From NCBI GenBank assembly GCA_002686995.1, contig NYZC01000200.1, positions 1-35,344 on the forward strand: DNA of 35,344 nucleotides. The letters are read 5' to 3'. The DNA is from Phycisphaeraceae bacterium (GTDB lineage: Bacteria; Planctomycetota; Phycisphaerae; Phycisphaerales; Phycisphaeraceae). Below are positions 22,431 through 32,109 of the stretch, piece after piece. The notes beneath the pieces are model-generated. The model ran no database searches. It saw only the letters and a list, made by a program, of their open reading frames with translations, and was not told the origin of the DNA. The position numbers were made by a program, and so were the translations under genes. The first letter of the stretch is position 1, and the number at the start of each line of letters is the position of its first letter.

Positions 22431-25400
22431 TCGTGCTGCTTAACGTGCCGAGCACTTGCGCACCACTGACGAATCCGCCGCTGCCGTCGTTCAGCCAGAT
22501 GTGCCCGCCGTTCTGATGAACGCCGACCAGCGCGTCCGTGTCGCCGTCGCCGTCGAGGTCACCGAGAGCCAGCGCGCGGCTGCTGTGGTCCCCCACGCTC
22601 TGGCCGCTGTCGATCAGGTTGCCGCTGCCGTCGTTCAGCCAGACGCGATCGCCGGCACCCGGGGCCGCGTTGACGACGAACGCGTCCAGATCACCGTCGC
22701 CATCCAGATCGCCCAGCGACGCGACGACACTGAGATGATCGCCGAGACGCTGGCCGCTGTCCGACAGGTTGCCCGATCCGTCGTTCAGCCAGACCTGGTT
22801 GCCGTCGTTGCCGATCGGAAACAGCGCGTCGACGTCGCCGTCACCGTCGAGATCACCGAGCGTGACGCCGCTGCTGGGCACCAGGCTCTGACCGGTGTCA
22901 CGCAGGTGGCCCGAATTGGGCGTGGACGACGGCAGAACGAGGTCGCTGTCGTGCGCGGTGTTGTTCGACAGGTCCACATCCCCGGAGATCGAGACGGCGG
23001 CGACGTTGGTGACGATCGAATCGGCGGCCAGGTTCGACGCGTGGGCGGGGCTCACGGTGCCGACGACGGTGTAGGTGATCGTCGAACCGAACGGCATGTC
23101 TACCAGGTGACCGATGTCACCGGTCCCGTTCGCCGGCGCTACTGCGCCGCCGGTCGTCAGTGAGGTCCAGGTCACGTTGAGCAGCTCGGCGGGGAACGTG
23201 TCGGTGACCTGGGCGCCGGTGACGTCGAGGCCGAGGTTGGTGACGACGATGGTGTAGGTGATCACGTCACCCTGCGCGACGGCGACCTGGCCGGCGGTCT
23301 TCGTGATCGACAGGTCCGTCGCCGCGTTCAGCCAGACCAGGTACCGGTCGAAGAAGTTCGCCACGAACGCGTCGAGGTCGCCGTCGCCGTCCAGGTCGCC
23401 CAGCGCCGCGCGCTGGGTCGTGAAGTCACCGAGGTCCTGGAAGCTGTCCGTGAAGCTGCCGCTGCCGTCGTTGAGCCACACCGCGTTGGCGCCGCTCGCG
23501 CCGTTGAACAGGTCGAGGTCGCCGTCGCCCTCCACGTCGCCCAGCGCGACGCTGAGCGTGTCGCCGGTCGACACGGTCTGACCGCTGTCGGCGAAGCGGC
23601 CCGCGCCGTCATTCAGCCAGACCCGGTTGCCGTCGCCACGATTGGCCACGACGGCATCCAGGTCACCGTCGCCGTCCACGTCCCCCATCGCAAGACCGTG
23701 ACCGTAATGATCTCCCAGTGACTGACCGCTGTCGGAGAAACCGGCGCTGCCGTCGTTGAGCCAGACGCGATGGCCCTCGTCACGGGTCGTCACGAACGCG
23801 TCGAGATCGCCGTCCCCGTCGACGTCGCCCAGCGTCACGTTGCCGCTGTCGTGCGTGCCGAGGTTCACGCCGGTGTCCGCGAAGTTACCGCTTCCGTCGT
23901 TGAGATAGACGCCGTTGCCCGTACCGAAGTTGGCGGCAAACGCGTCCAGATCGCCATCGCCGTCGAGGTCGCCGAGGGCCACCCCGTGGCTCTTGTCGTC
24001 GCCGAGGGCCTGGCCGGTGCCCGTGAAGCGCCCGTCGCCGTCGTTCAGGTAGACCGAGTTCGCGAACGCCACCGCCCCGCCCTCACCGACGAATGCGTCG
24101 AGATCGCCGTCGCCGTCCACGTCGCCCAGGGCCACGGACTTGCCTGCGGCGTTGACACCCAGCGACTGACCGTTGTCGACGAAGAGGCCCGTGCCGCCGG
24201 TCGCGTCCAGGACCAGCACGTCGCTGTCGTGGGCGAAATCGTTCGAGGCATCGAAATCGACGGCACCGAACAGCGGCGTCACCGTCGCCACGTTCGTCAC
24301 GATCGACTCGGCCGCCGTGTCCGCCGTCCCCGGCCCAACCGCCGTGCCCGTCACGTGATAGGTCACCGTCGATCCGACCGGAAGCGCCATCTGGTCCACG
24401 ATGTCGCCCGAGCCCGACGGCGTCGCGATCGCGCCACCCGTCGTCGAGATGCTCCAGGTCACGTTCGTCAGGGAAGACGGGAATCGATCCGTGATGTTCG
24501 CGCCGGCGACCGCGCCGGGACCGTGGTTCGTGACGACGATGGTGTACGAGACCGCGCCGCCCTGCTCGACCGCGACCTGCCCGGACGTCTTGGTGACCGA
24601 CAGGTCCGTCTCCGCGTTGAGCCAGATCGAGTGCCCGTCAAAGAAGGCGATCACCATCGCGTCCAGATCGCCGTCGCCGTCGAGATCGCCCAGCGCCGGG
24701 CCCGCGCTCCTGCCGTTGCCGAGTTGCTGACCGGTGTCGGTGAAGTTGCCGCTGCCGTCGTTCAGCCAGATGCGGTCGCCCTGGCTCGTATTGCTGACGA
24801 ACGCGTCGATGTCCCCGTCGCCGTCGACATCGCCGAGCGTCGCGATCGAGCTCGCGTGATCGCCCAGCGCCTGGCCGCTGTCCGTGAAGTTGCCGCTGCC
24901 GTCGTTCAGCCGCACGACGTTCGGACCGACCCCGACCTCGAAAAGGTCCAGGTCGCCGTCGCCGTCCAGGTCCCCCAGGGTCAGGTCGCGGCTGTCGTTG
25001 ACGCCAGCAAGCGCGCCGCCATCCACGAAGCGGCCGTCGCCGTCGTTCAGCCACAGCCGGTTCCCGTCGTTCCGGTTCGCCACCGCGACGTCGAGGTCGC
25101 CGTCGCCGTCCACGTCGCCCAGCGCCTGACCGAAGCCGTAGCCCGTGTCGAGCGACTGGCCGCTGTCGCTGAACCGGCCGGCGCCGTCGTTCAGCCAGAC
25201 TCGATCGGCCTCCCGGCGGTTGGACACGAACGCGTCCAGATCGCCGTCACCGTCCAGGTCGCCCAGCGACAGCTGGTCACTGTCGTAACTGCCGAGATTC
25301 TGACCGGTGTCCGTGAAATTGCCGGCGCCGTCGTTGAGGTAGACGCGGTTGCCCGTCTCGAAGTTGGCAACGAACGCGTCCAGATCGCCGTCACCGTCGA

Positions 25401-28400
25401 GGTCACCCAGCGCCACGTCGTGGCTCTGGTCGTCGCCTAATGACTGGCCACTGTCCGTGAAACGCCCGTCGCCGTCGTTGAGGTAGACCGAGTTGGCGAC
25501 CCTGATCGCCGGGCCCTTGCCGACGAACGCGTCGAGATCGCCGTCGCCGTCGACGTCACCGAGCGCCAGCGCGTCGGCGGAAACGCCGACGCCCAGCGCC
25601 TGGCCGTTGTCGACGAAGAGGCTCGTGCCGCCCGTTCCGTCCAGAACCACGATGTCGCTGTCGTGCGCGGCGTTGTTCGATGGATCCGCGTCCGGAAGGC
25701 CGGACGCCAGCTCGACCGTGGCGACGTTCGTCACGACCGCCTCGACCGCGATACCGGCCGTGCCTGACGCGACGACCGTGCCCGTCACGTCATAGGTGAT
25801 CGTCGATGCGATCGGCAACGTCACGACGTCGACGATGTCGCCGGCGCCGCCGGCGGACGCGACGGCGCCGCCCGACGTGGACGTGGTCCACGACACGCCG
25901 GTCAGGGCAGCCGGCAATCGGTCGGTGACGATCGCGCCGGTCACGCCAACCTGGCCGACGTTGGCGACGACGACCGTGTACGACAGCGACGCGCCCTGCT
26001 GGACGGCCACCTGGTTCGAGCTCTTCGTGATCGAGAGATCCGGTTCCCCGTTCAGCCACACCACGCTCGCGAAGAAGAAGTTCACCACGAACGCGTCAAG
26101 GTCACCGTCACCGTCAAGGTCACCCAGCGACACGCCCTGACCGTTGCCCGTCCCGAGGCTCTGACCCACGTCAGCGAAGTTCCCCGAACCGTCGTTCAGC
26201 CACACTCGGCTCTCGCCGCTTGACTTGACCACGAACGCGTCAAGGTCACCGTCACCGTCCACGTCGCCAAGCGACGTCGTGATCGCCACAAACGCCCCCA
26301 CGTCGCGCATCGTGAACCCGCCGCTGCCGTCGTTCACCCAAAGTGTTCCGTCCCGCGCCAGCACGTCCAGGTCCCCGTCGCCGTCCACGTCGCCAAGCGA
26401 AAAGCCCCCGTCACCGTTACTTCCGCCCAGGACCTGTCCGCTGTCCGTGAACAACCCCGCGCCGTCGTTCAGCCACACCTGGTTCCCGCTGCCGTACGTC
26501 CCCGCGAACGCGTCCAGGTCGCCGTCGCCGTCAAGGTCGCCAAGCGTCATCGACGTGCCGTTGTCGATGCCGAGCGACTGGCCGCTGTCCGTGAACACGC
26601 CGCTACCGTCGTTCAGCCACACACGGCTCGCCTGGTTGCGACTCAGCACGAACGCGTCAACGTCGCCGTCACCGTCCACGTCACCCAGCGACATCGAATC
26701 GCTGTCGTGATCGCCCAGGCTCTGACCGCTGTCCGTGAAGTTGCCGCTGCCGTCGTTCAGGAACACCCCGTCGCCGCTGCCGAAGTTCGCAGAGTAAGCG
26801 TCAAGGTCACCGTCGCCGTCAAGATCGCCCAGCGACACGTCACCGCTCTGGTCGAATCCAAGGCTCTGGCCGCTGTCCGAGAAGGTCCCGAGGCCGTCGT
26901 TCAGCAGAACCGCATTCGCCGCAGAAGACGCTCCGCCCCTGCCGATGAACGCGTCCACGTCACCGTCACCGTCCACGTCACCCAGCGCCACGTCCTTGCT
27001 CGTCGACGTGTCACCCAGTACCTGGCCGCTGTCTGCGAAAAGGCCGCTGCCCCCCGTCGCCTCCAGCACCAACACGTCGCTGTCAGAAGACGTGTTGTCG
27101 GTCAGATCGTTGTCCGTCACGCCGACCGGCGGCGTCACCGTTGCGACGTTGGTCACGATCGTCTGCGCGGCAAGGCCGGCCGTGCCCGCGCCGACCACCG
27201 TCCCGGTCACCGTGTAGGTGATGCTGGCCCCGGCGCCGAACTCGATCAGCTCGCTGATGTCGCCCGATCCGCTCAGCGCCGCGTTGACGACGCCCGACGT
27301 GACCGCGGTCCAGGTCACGCCCGTCAATTGCGGCCCAAACGCGTCGGTCACCACGACGCCGGATGCGCCGAGCGTGTCGTCGTTGCGGACCACGATCGTG
27401 TAGACGAGCGGCGCGCCCTGGACCACCGACGTCGCGTTCGACGTCTTCGTGATCGACAGGTTCGCGGACTCGTTCAGCCACACCCGGTCGGCCTGGTTGC
27501 CGAAATTGGCGGAGATCGCGTCCAGATCGCCGTCGCCGTCGAGACCGCCGATCGCGGCGCCGAGGCTGCGGTGATCGCCGAGCGACTGGCCGTTGGTGGA
27601 GAACTGGCCGCTTCCATCGTTCAGCCAGAGGCGGTTCATCTGCCCGTTGCCGTTGGCCACGAACGCATCGAGATCGCCGTCCCCATCCATGTCGCCCAGC
27701 GCCACCCCCCGGCCGTTCAGGCTGCCGAGGCTCTGTCCGTTGGTCGTGAAGACGCCGGTGCCGTCGTTCAGCAGTATCCGGTCACTCTGGCCCTGGTTGG
27801 TGACGTACACGTCCAGGTCGCCATCGTCGTCAAGATCGCCCAGCGCCAGGTCGGTGCTCTGCGCCGCGCCGATCGCCTGACCGGTGTCGGTGAAGTTGGC
27901 GCCGCCGTCGTTCAGCCAGAACCGAATGCCCTGGACGTCGTTGGCCACCACGGCATCGAGATCGCCGTCACCGTCGAGATCGCCGAGGTCGACGCCGCGA
28001 CTGGTATGGGCGCCGAGCGACTGGCCGTTCGGCGTGAATCGGCCGACGCCGTCATTGAGCCACGCGAGGTTCGCCTGCCCCTCGTTGGCCACGAACGCGT
28101 CGAGGTCGCCGTCGCCGTCCAGGTCGCCCAGCACGATGCTGCGGCTGGCGGAGGCGCCGAACGTCTGTCCGCTGTCCGTGAAAACGCCGGCGCCATCGTT
28201 GCGCCACAGACGGTTGGCCTCGCCGAGATTCACCACGAACGCGTCGAGATCGCCGTCGTGGTCCACGTCGCCGAACGCCACGTCCGTGCTGTCGTGGCTA
28301 CCCAGCACCTGTCCGGAATCGGTCAGCACGCCGAGACCGTCGTTGAGCAGAAGGCGATTCGCGCCGTCCGTCACGATCAGCGCGTCGAGATCGCCGTCGG

Positions 28401-28450
28401 CGTCGACGTCACCGAGATCCACCGCGCGGCTGTCGGCGATGAGAAGCAGC
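21430..28450 (-). repeat. Coding 144-bp tandem repeat array, 37 units in five blocks
   Basis: Period of about 144 bases (48 codons). Approximate block limits: 27471-28450, 26046-27060, 24611-25625, 23316-24190 and 21430-22920, with DUF11 domains in the gaps. The array is built from protein repeats and is not a CRISPR; units differ mainly at synonymous and loop positions. Confidence 0.85.
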
Positions 28451-28902
28451 TGGCCGCTGTTCCGCAGCACCCCCGTGCCCCCGGTCGCCGCAGCGCGGAA
28501 CTGCCAGACGTGCGGCTCGGCCCCTGGCGGAAAATCGAGCCCCGAGGTGACCGTCACCTGCACCTGCTCGCCGGGGCGCAGGTCGCTGCCGGGCGCGAAC
28601 GTAACGACGGCGCCATCGACCGCGAACGCGCCCGGCGGCTCGCGCCGATGTCCGCTCTGCATCCCGTGCACGACGAACGTCTCGTCGTCCACCGTGAAGC
28701 TGGAGATGGCCTCGTCGAAGGTGACGACGACGTCGGTGTCGACGGCCGCGACGTGACCGTTGGCCATCGGCACGCGCGACAGAATGACGGCCGAGAGCAG
28801 CACGCGCGACTCGAGCCGCTCGAGCTGGATCGACGGTTCGGTCCTGCGTCGCGTCCTCGGCGCGCGGCGTCCGCGGCGAAATCTCCTGCCTTCTCGAGCC
28901 AT
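22399..28902 (-). CDS. Giant extracellular FG-GAP/VCBS and DUF11 repeat protein
   Basis: A 2167-aa frame, about 2,545 aa if joined to the 21267-22430 frame. The Arg-rich N-terminus leads to LESRVLLSA (30-38), the LEPR-XLL motif of Planctomycetes and other PVC surface proteins. A Big_5-like Ig domain (about 38-130) follows. The rest is made of 48-residue FG-GAP/VCBS units with the calcium motif GDLDGDGDLDAF and WLNDGSGNF, in blocks of 7, 7, 7, 6 and 10 units, separated by four DUF11 domains (each starting LSITKT/S and QG...YTIVV, ending NxAxDSDxLVL). Seven-unit blocks fit seven-bladed propellers, as in integrin-alpha heads. It should be secreted, calcium-stabilised and used in adhesion or cell-surface structure. 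ATG at 28902 has a GAGAGGG nearby. Confidence 0.9.
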   Translation of the reverse strand: MAREGRRFRRGRRAPRTRRRTEPSIQLERLESRVLLSAVILSRVPMANGHVAAVDTDVVVTFDEAISSFTVDDETFVVHGMQSGHRREPPGAFAVDGAVVTFAPGSDLRPGEQVQVTVTSGLDFPPGAEPHVWQFRAAATGGTGVLRNSGQLLLIADSRAVDLGDVDADGDLDALIVTDGANRLLLNDGLGVLTDSGQVLGSHDSTDVAFGDVDHDGDLDAFVVNLGEANRLWRNDGAGVFTDSGQTFGASASRSIVLGDLDGDGDLDAFVANEGQANLAWLNDGVGRFTPNGQSLGAHTSRGVDLGDLDGDGDLDAVVANDVQGIRFWLNDGGANFTDTGQAIGAAQSTDLALGDLDDDGDLDVYVTNQGQSDRILLNDGTGVFTTNGQSLGSLNGRGVALGDMDGDGDLDAFVANGNGQMNRLWLNDGSGQFSTNGQSLGDHRSLGAAIGGLDGDGDLDAISANFGNQADRVWLNESANLSITKTSNATSVVQGAPLVYTIVVRNDDTLGASGVVVTDAFGPQLTGVTWTAVTSGVVNAALSGSGDISELIEFGAGASITYTVTGTVVGAGTAGLAAQTIVTNVATVTPPVGVTDNDLTDNTSSDSDVLVLEATGGSGLFADSGQVLGDTSTSKDVALGDVDGDGDVDAFIGRGGASSAANAVLLNDGLGTFSDSGQSLGFDQSGDVSLGDLDGDGDLDAYSANFGSGDGVFLNDGSGNFTDSGQSLGDHDSDSMSLGDVDGDGDVDAFVLSRNQASRVWLNDGSGVFTDSGQSLGIDNGTSMTLGDLDGDGDLDAFAGTYGSGNQVWLNDGAGLFTDSGQVLGGSNGDGGFSLGDVDGDGDLDVLARDGTLWVNDGSGGFTMRDVGAFVAITTSLGDVDGDGDLDAFVVKSSGESRVWLNDGSGNFADVGQSLGTGNGQGVSLGDLDGDGDLDAFVVNFFFASVVWLNGEPDLSITKSSNQVAVQQGASLSYTVVVANVGQVGVTGAIVTDRLPAALTGVSWTTSTSGGAVASAGGAGDIVDVVTLPIASTITYDVTGTVVASGTAGIAVEAVVTNVATVELASGLPDADPSNNAAHDSDIVVLDGTGGTSLFVDNGQALGVGVSADALALGDVDGDGDLDAFVGKGPAIRVANSVYLNDGDGRFTDSGQSLGDDQSHDVALGDLDGDGDLDAFVANFETGNRVYLNDGAGNFTDTGQNLGSYDSDQLSLGDLDGDGDLDAFVSNRREADRVWLNDGAGRFSDSGQSLDTGYGFGQALGDVDGDGDLDVAVANRNDGNRLWLNDGDGRFVDGGALAGVNDSRDLTLGDLDGDGDLDLFEVGVGPNVVRLNDGSGNFTDSGQALGDHASSIATLGDVDGDGDIDAFVSNTSQGDRIWLNDGSGNFTDTGQQLGNGRSAGPALGDLDGDGDLDAMVIAFFDGHSIWLNAETDLSVTKTSGQVAVEQGGAVSYTIVVTNHGPGAVAGANITDRFPSSLTNVTWSISTTGGAIATPSGSGDIVDQMALPVGSTVTYHVTGTAVGPGTADTAAESIVTNVATVTPLFGAVDFDASNDFAHDSDVLVLDATGGTGLFVDNGQSLGVNAAGKSVALGDVDGDGDLDAFVGEGGAVAFANSVYLNDGDGRFTGTGQALGDDKSHGVALGDLDGDGDLDAFAANFGTGNGVYLNDGSGNFADTGVNLGTHDSGNVTLGDVDGDGDLDAFVTTRDEGHRVWLNDGSAGFSDSGQSLGDHYGHGLAMGDVDGDGDLDAVVANRGDGNRVWLNDGAGRFADSGQTVSTGDTLSVALGDVEGDGDLDLFNGASGANAVWLNDGSGSFTDSFQDLGDFTTQRAALGDLDGDGDLDAFVANFFDRYLVWLNAATDLSITKTAGQVAVAQGDVITYTIVVTNLGLDVTGAQVTDTFPAELLNVTWTSLTTGGAVAPANGTGDIGHLVDMPFGSTITYTVVGTVSPAHASNLAADSIVTNVAAVSISGDVDLSNNTAHDSDLVLPSSTPNSGHLRDTGQSLVPSSGVTLGDLDGDGDVDALFPIGNDGNQVWLNDGSGNLSDSGQRLGDHLSVVASLGDLDGDGDLDAFVVNAAPGAGDRVWLNDGSGNLIDSGQSVGDHSSRALALGDLDGDGDTDALVGVHQNGGHIWLNDGSGGFVSGAQVLGTLSSTIALGDLDGDG

Positions 28903-29091
28903 CTCACTACCCTCTCACAGTGTTGACCTGGAAGCGGCCGGCAGTCGACGTAAATCGCTAAACCGTATTGAAAGCTGTGGTTATGTTAGCTGGCCCGTCC
29001 TGCCCGCGTCAAATAATCCGGGCCGGGCGCCCCATGCGCCGCCGCAACGACGCCTGTCAAGATATGCCGATTGCGCGTGAATCCGTAGCGA

Positions 29092-30654
29092 TCAGGAAAG
29101 ATCGGCGCCCGCGGCCGCCATCTTCTCGTCCAGGAACGCGCCGACCTGGTCGATCGCGACCCGCTGCTGCTGCTGGGTGTCGCGGTCGCGGGCGGTCACG
29201 GTCTGATCCGCAAGGGTGTCCCCGTCGATCGTGAAGCAGAACGGCGTGCCGGCCTCGTCCATGCGGGCATAGCGCTTGCCGATGTTCTGCTTGACGTCGA
29301 ACTGGGCCGCGAAGCGGCGGCGCAGGTCGAGGTAGAGCTTCTCGGCGACCTCCGGCATCCCGTCCTTGTTGACCAGCGGGAAGACGGCCGCCGTGATCGG
29401 CGCGAGGCGCGGGTGGAACTTCATGAACAGCTTGCTGGGCCGCGAATCGTCTGGCGTATACGCTTCGCAGAGCAGCACGAGCGTCCCCCGCGAGAGGCCG
29501 CTGGCCGGCTCGATGACATTGGGCAGGTAACGCTCGTTGCGCTCCTGGTCGAAGTATTCGAGCTTGACCTTCGCGTGCTCCTGGTGCTGGGTCAGGTCGA
29601 AGCAGCCGCGATGCGCAATGCCCTCCAGCTCGCCGTGACCCGGCGCGGTGAACGGGTAGCGATACTCGACGTCGACGCACGCCTTCGAGTAGTGCGCCAA
29701 CTCGTCCTCGTCGTGGTCGCGGAACACCAGGGTGTCGGCGCTGATGCCGAGGTTGCGCCACCAGCGCATCCGCTGCTGCTTCCAGAAATCGAACCACTTC
29801 TGCGACTCGTCCTCGTGGCAGAACCACTCCATCTCCATCTGCTCGAACTCGCGGCTGCGGAAGATGAAGTTGCGCGGCGTCACCTCGTTGCGGAACGCCT
29901 TGCCGATCTGGGCGATGCCGAAGGGCATCTTCACCCGCATCGTGTCCATCACGTTCTTGAAGTTCAGGAAGATGCCCTGCGCCGTCTCCGGGCGCAGGTA
30001 GACCTTCGACGAGTCGTCCTTCACGGCCCCGGCGTGGCTCTCGAACATCAGGTTGAACTGACGCGGCTCGGTCAGGGACCCGGCGGCCCCGCAGGCGCCG
30101 CATGCGTAGCGCTCCATCGGCAGTCCCAGGTCGGGCACCGCCGCCGCGCCGCCATTCTTTACCTTCGCCTTTCGGCAGAGCTTGTCTCCGATCTTGCGCA
30201 CCGCCGGCGACAGCGCATCCGCCTCGTTGTCGGCCAGCACCGCGACAGCGATGGCGCTGTCGTCCGCGGCCGCCCCCGCGGCGTCGCCGTCCTCGAAGTC
30301 GCCGAAGCGCACCGTCCACATCTGGTCGGCGCGAAACCGCGCGTTGCACTCGCGGCAGTCGATCATCGGATCGTTGAAGCCCGCGACGTGCCCCGACGCC
30401 TCCCAGGTCCGCGGGTGCTGGATGATCGAGGAATCGAGACCGACGATCTGCAGCGGATGACCGTCCGGGCCGATCGGCGGCGACTCGACGGTGTTTCGCC
30501 ACCAGTCATCGCGGATGTTGTTCTTGAGCTGGATGCCGAGCGGACCGTAGTCCCAGAAACCGTTGATGCCGCCGTAGATCTCGCTGGCGGGATAGATGAA
30601 GCCGCGCCGCTTGCACAGCGCGACGATGTCGTCCATGGACTTGGTTTCGGGCAT
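29092..30654 (-). CDS. glyQS: Glycine--tRNA ligase, single-chain class II type
   Basis: A 520-aa enzyme that joins glycine to tRNA-Gly. The N-terminus MDDIVALCKRRGFIYPASEIYGG is the family start; GFWDYGPLG, CRECNARFRAD with a second CGACG (zinc site), YLRPETAQGIFLNFKN, class II motif 2 (GKAFRNEVTPRNFIFRSREF with catalytic Arg), EMEWF and HRGCFDLTQH all belong to the eukaryote/archaeal-like homodimeric GlyRS. The C-terminal anticodon-binding domain (APITAAVFPLVNKDGMPEVA, then NIGKRYARMDEAGTPFC) is complete. Length is close to the family norm. ATG at 30654 is followed directly by the conserved start. A palindromic element ends 1 base upstream of this ATG. No T-box feature was recognised. Confidence 0.95.
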   Translation of the reverse strand: MPETKSMDDIVALCKRRGFIYPASEIYGGINGFWDYGPLGIQLKNNIRDDWWRNTVESPPIGPDGHPLQIVGLDSSIIQHPRTWEASGHVAGFNDPMIDCRECNARFRADQMWTVRFGDFEDGDAAGAAADDSAIAVAVLADNEADALSPAVRKIGDKLCRKAKVKNGGAAAVPDLGLPMERYACGACGAAGSLTEPRQFNLMFESHAGAVKDDSSKVYLRPETAQGIFLNFKNVMDTMRVKMPFGIAQIGKAFRNEVTPRNFIFRSREFEQMEMEWFCHEDESQKWFDFWKQQRMRWWRNLGISADTLVFRDHDEDELAHYSKACVDVEYRYPFTAPGHGELEGIAHRGCFDLTQHQEHAKVKLEYFDQERNERYLPNVIEPASGLSRGTLVLLCEAYTPDDSRPSKLFMKFHPRLAPITAAVFPLVNKDGMPEVAEKLYLDLRRRFAAQFDVKQNIGKRYARMDEAGTPFCFTIDGDTLADQTVTARDRDTQQQQRVAIDQVGAFLDEKMAAAGADLS

Positions 30655-30655
30655 A

Positions 30656-30814
30656 AGAGTCCCTAGCAGAATGAATCGTCAGGCCCGAGGCCGACGACAG
30701 TGGTGCCTGGCAAGGAGCCCGAAGCAGCTTGCCTCGATAGGCCGGCGATGCAGGGCGACGCCGACAGGCGCCGCCGTCGTCGGTCGAAGCCAGAGGCATT
30801 CTGTTAGGGGCTCT
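30656..30814. mobile_element. MITE-like palindromic element next to glyQS start
   Basis: Ends 30656-30673 and 30797-30814 are inverted repeats matching at 16 of 18 positions. Inner parts also pair (for example CCGACGAC at about 30691-30698 with GTCGTCGG further in, and GGCAAG with CTTGCC at the centre), so the whole 159 bases could fold into one long imperfect hairpin. It has no coding capacity. This is the look of a small non-autonomous transposable element; clear target duplications were not found. Confidence 0.55.
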
Positions 30815-30877
30815 AAGGCGGGTCATGCTAGCGAACGGCCGGGGCGCTCACAAATCAGCCGTGGCTCGCAGTTGCGC

Positions 30878-31885
30878 TCAGCGCCGGCGCGCGCGGCGCG
30901 GCATCAGCAGCGCGCCGCCGAGACCGAGCATCAGCGCCGTCGCAGGTTCGGGCACGCGCGACACGAGCAGCGCGTAGTCGCCGACCATGGTGTGGCCGCC
31001 CACGGCGAACGGATCGTCGAAGCCGGTGACCGCGAAGTGATAGGTTCCGGTGATCGGCGCGAGCAGGTGAACGGCCGAACCGTTGGCCGCCGTCGTGCCG
31101 ACGGTGTCGATGGCAAAATCGCTCAGGTCGCCTCCGGCCTGGTCGTCGTCGAACAGCAGATTTCCGAACGCGTCGAAGACGATGATCATCGTGTCCGGGC
31201 TGTCGAAATCATCGCTCAGGCTGGCGAGCGGCGCCGTCATGGCCGTCAGCACATCGCCGGCGAACAGCCCGATCGAATAGAAGTCGACATCGCCGGCGGC
31301 CCCCGAGGCGAGCGTGTTGACTGCGACCTTCGCCTGGTTCGAGGCTAGCCCGAGCGTATCGGCGCCGGCGCGCGAGTCGTTCGTGGCGTCGGAATCGCTG
31401 AAGTCACCGCCCGGCGTGGTGGGATCGATGTGCCCCATGGTCAGCAGGTATTCGCCCTGCTCGCCATGTCCGCTGCCCGTAAAGAAGTCATCAAACCCGG
31501 TCACGCCGACGACGTACCGATCCTGGAACGCCGCCTCGAGGCGATACAGGGATCCCAGAGCGTCGCTGGACACGTTGTTGTCGGCATCGCTGTCGTCGTT
31601 GGCCGTCAGGATCAGCGATGAAAGATCCGCCGGTCCGAGATCGCTCTCGAAGAACGTCGCGACCTGCGTGTCCGGGTCGTCGAAATCGTTCGGAAGTCCG
31701 GAAACCGGTGTCGTGATGCCGAACACGACCTCACCGACGTTCAGCTCACCCAGGGGAAACAACTGCGTCTGGTCGGGCGCCAGGGCGTGCCGCGAAACGT
31801 CGCTCGAAATGCTCCCGGCGTTCGCCATCGCCGAGCCCAGCGCCAATCCCAGGATCCCCGCCACGATGCGTACCCATCGATGCAT
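30878..31885 (-). CDS. PEP-CTERM sorting-domain protein
   Basis: A 335-aa exported protein. Signal peptide at 1-23 (ILGLALGSAMANAG). Two related beta-sandwich segments of the pre-peptidase C-terminal type are visible (QDRYVVGVTGFDDFFTGSGH with GEYLLTMG, and TGTYHFAVTGFDDPFAVGGH with GDYALLVS). The C-terminus VPEPATALMLGLGG then ALLMPRRARRR is a textbook PEP-CTERM signal: VPEP, a membrane helix and a basic tail, processed by an exosortase. No exosortase gene is in the window. ATG at 31885 follows AAGGGAG at good distance. It is divergent from arsS. Confidence 0.88.
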   Translation of the reverse strand: MHRWVRIVAGILGLALGSAMANAGSISSDVSRHALAPDQTQLFPLGELNVGEVVFGITTPVSGLPNDFDDPDTQVATFFESDLGPADLSSLILTANDDSDADNNVSSDALGSLYRLEAAFQDRYVVGVTGFDDFFTGSGHGEQGEYLLTMGHIDPTTPGGDFSDSDATNDSRAGADTLGLASNQAKVAVNTLASGAAGDVDFYSIGLFAGDVLTAMTAPLASLSDDFDSPDTMIIVFDAFGNLLFDDDQAGGDLSDFAIDTVGTTAANGSAVHLLAPITGTYHFAVTGFDDPFAVGGHTMVGDYALLVSRVPEPATALMLGLGGALLMPRRARRR

Positions 31886-32109
31886 GATTCACTCCCTTCG
31901 CAATGAGGTGCCACTCGTCCCACTCGGCGCGATACCGCATGCGGCAACACGACCACCGCCTCGACCGCGCTCGAAATCGATTCTACGAACTCGCCCGCCG
32001 AATCATAGCAAGACGACGCGATCCGTCAAAACACGGCGATGTCGCCGCCGACGGAATAACGCCTGCCTCCACGGCGTTGTTGCTGGGGCCCCACTACAAT
32101 CCGAATCGC

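Noticed and set aside
21430..28450. Regularly spaced repeats suggesting a CRISPR array
   Set aside because: The 144-base period encodes FG-GAP/VCBS units in one frame; repeats are degenerate and there are no spacers or cas genes.
26707..28926. Long open frame on the plus strand opposite the giant repeat gene
   Set aside because: It mirrors the GDLDGDGDLDAF repeats in reverse (repeating VAVAVEVAQR-like text) and arises from the GC-rich repeat DNA. Similar frames at 23770-25440 and 21708-22469 are rejected for the same reason.
29413..30666. 417-codon plus-strand frame opposite glyQS
   Set aside because: Antisense shadow of a clear aminoacyl-tRNA synthetase gene.
30655..30877. T-box or other riboswitch ahead of glyQS
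   Set aside because: No T-box consensus or specifier loop was found; the palindrome is better described as a MITE-like element.
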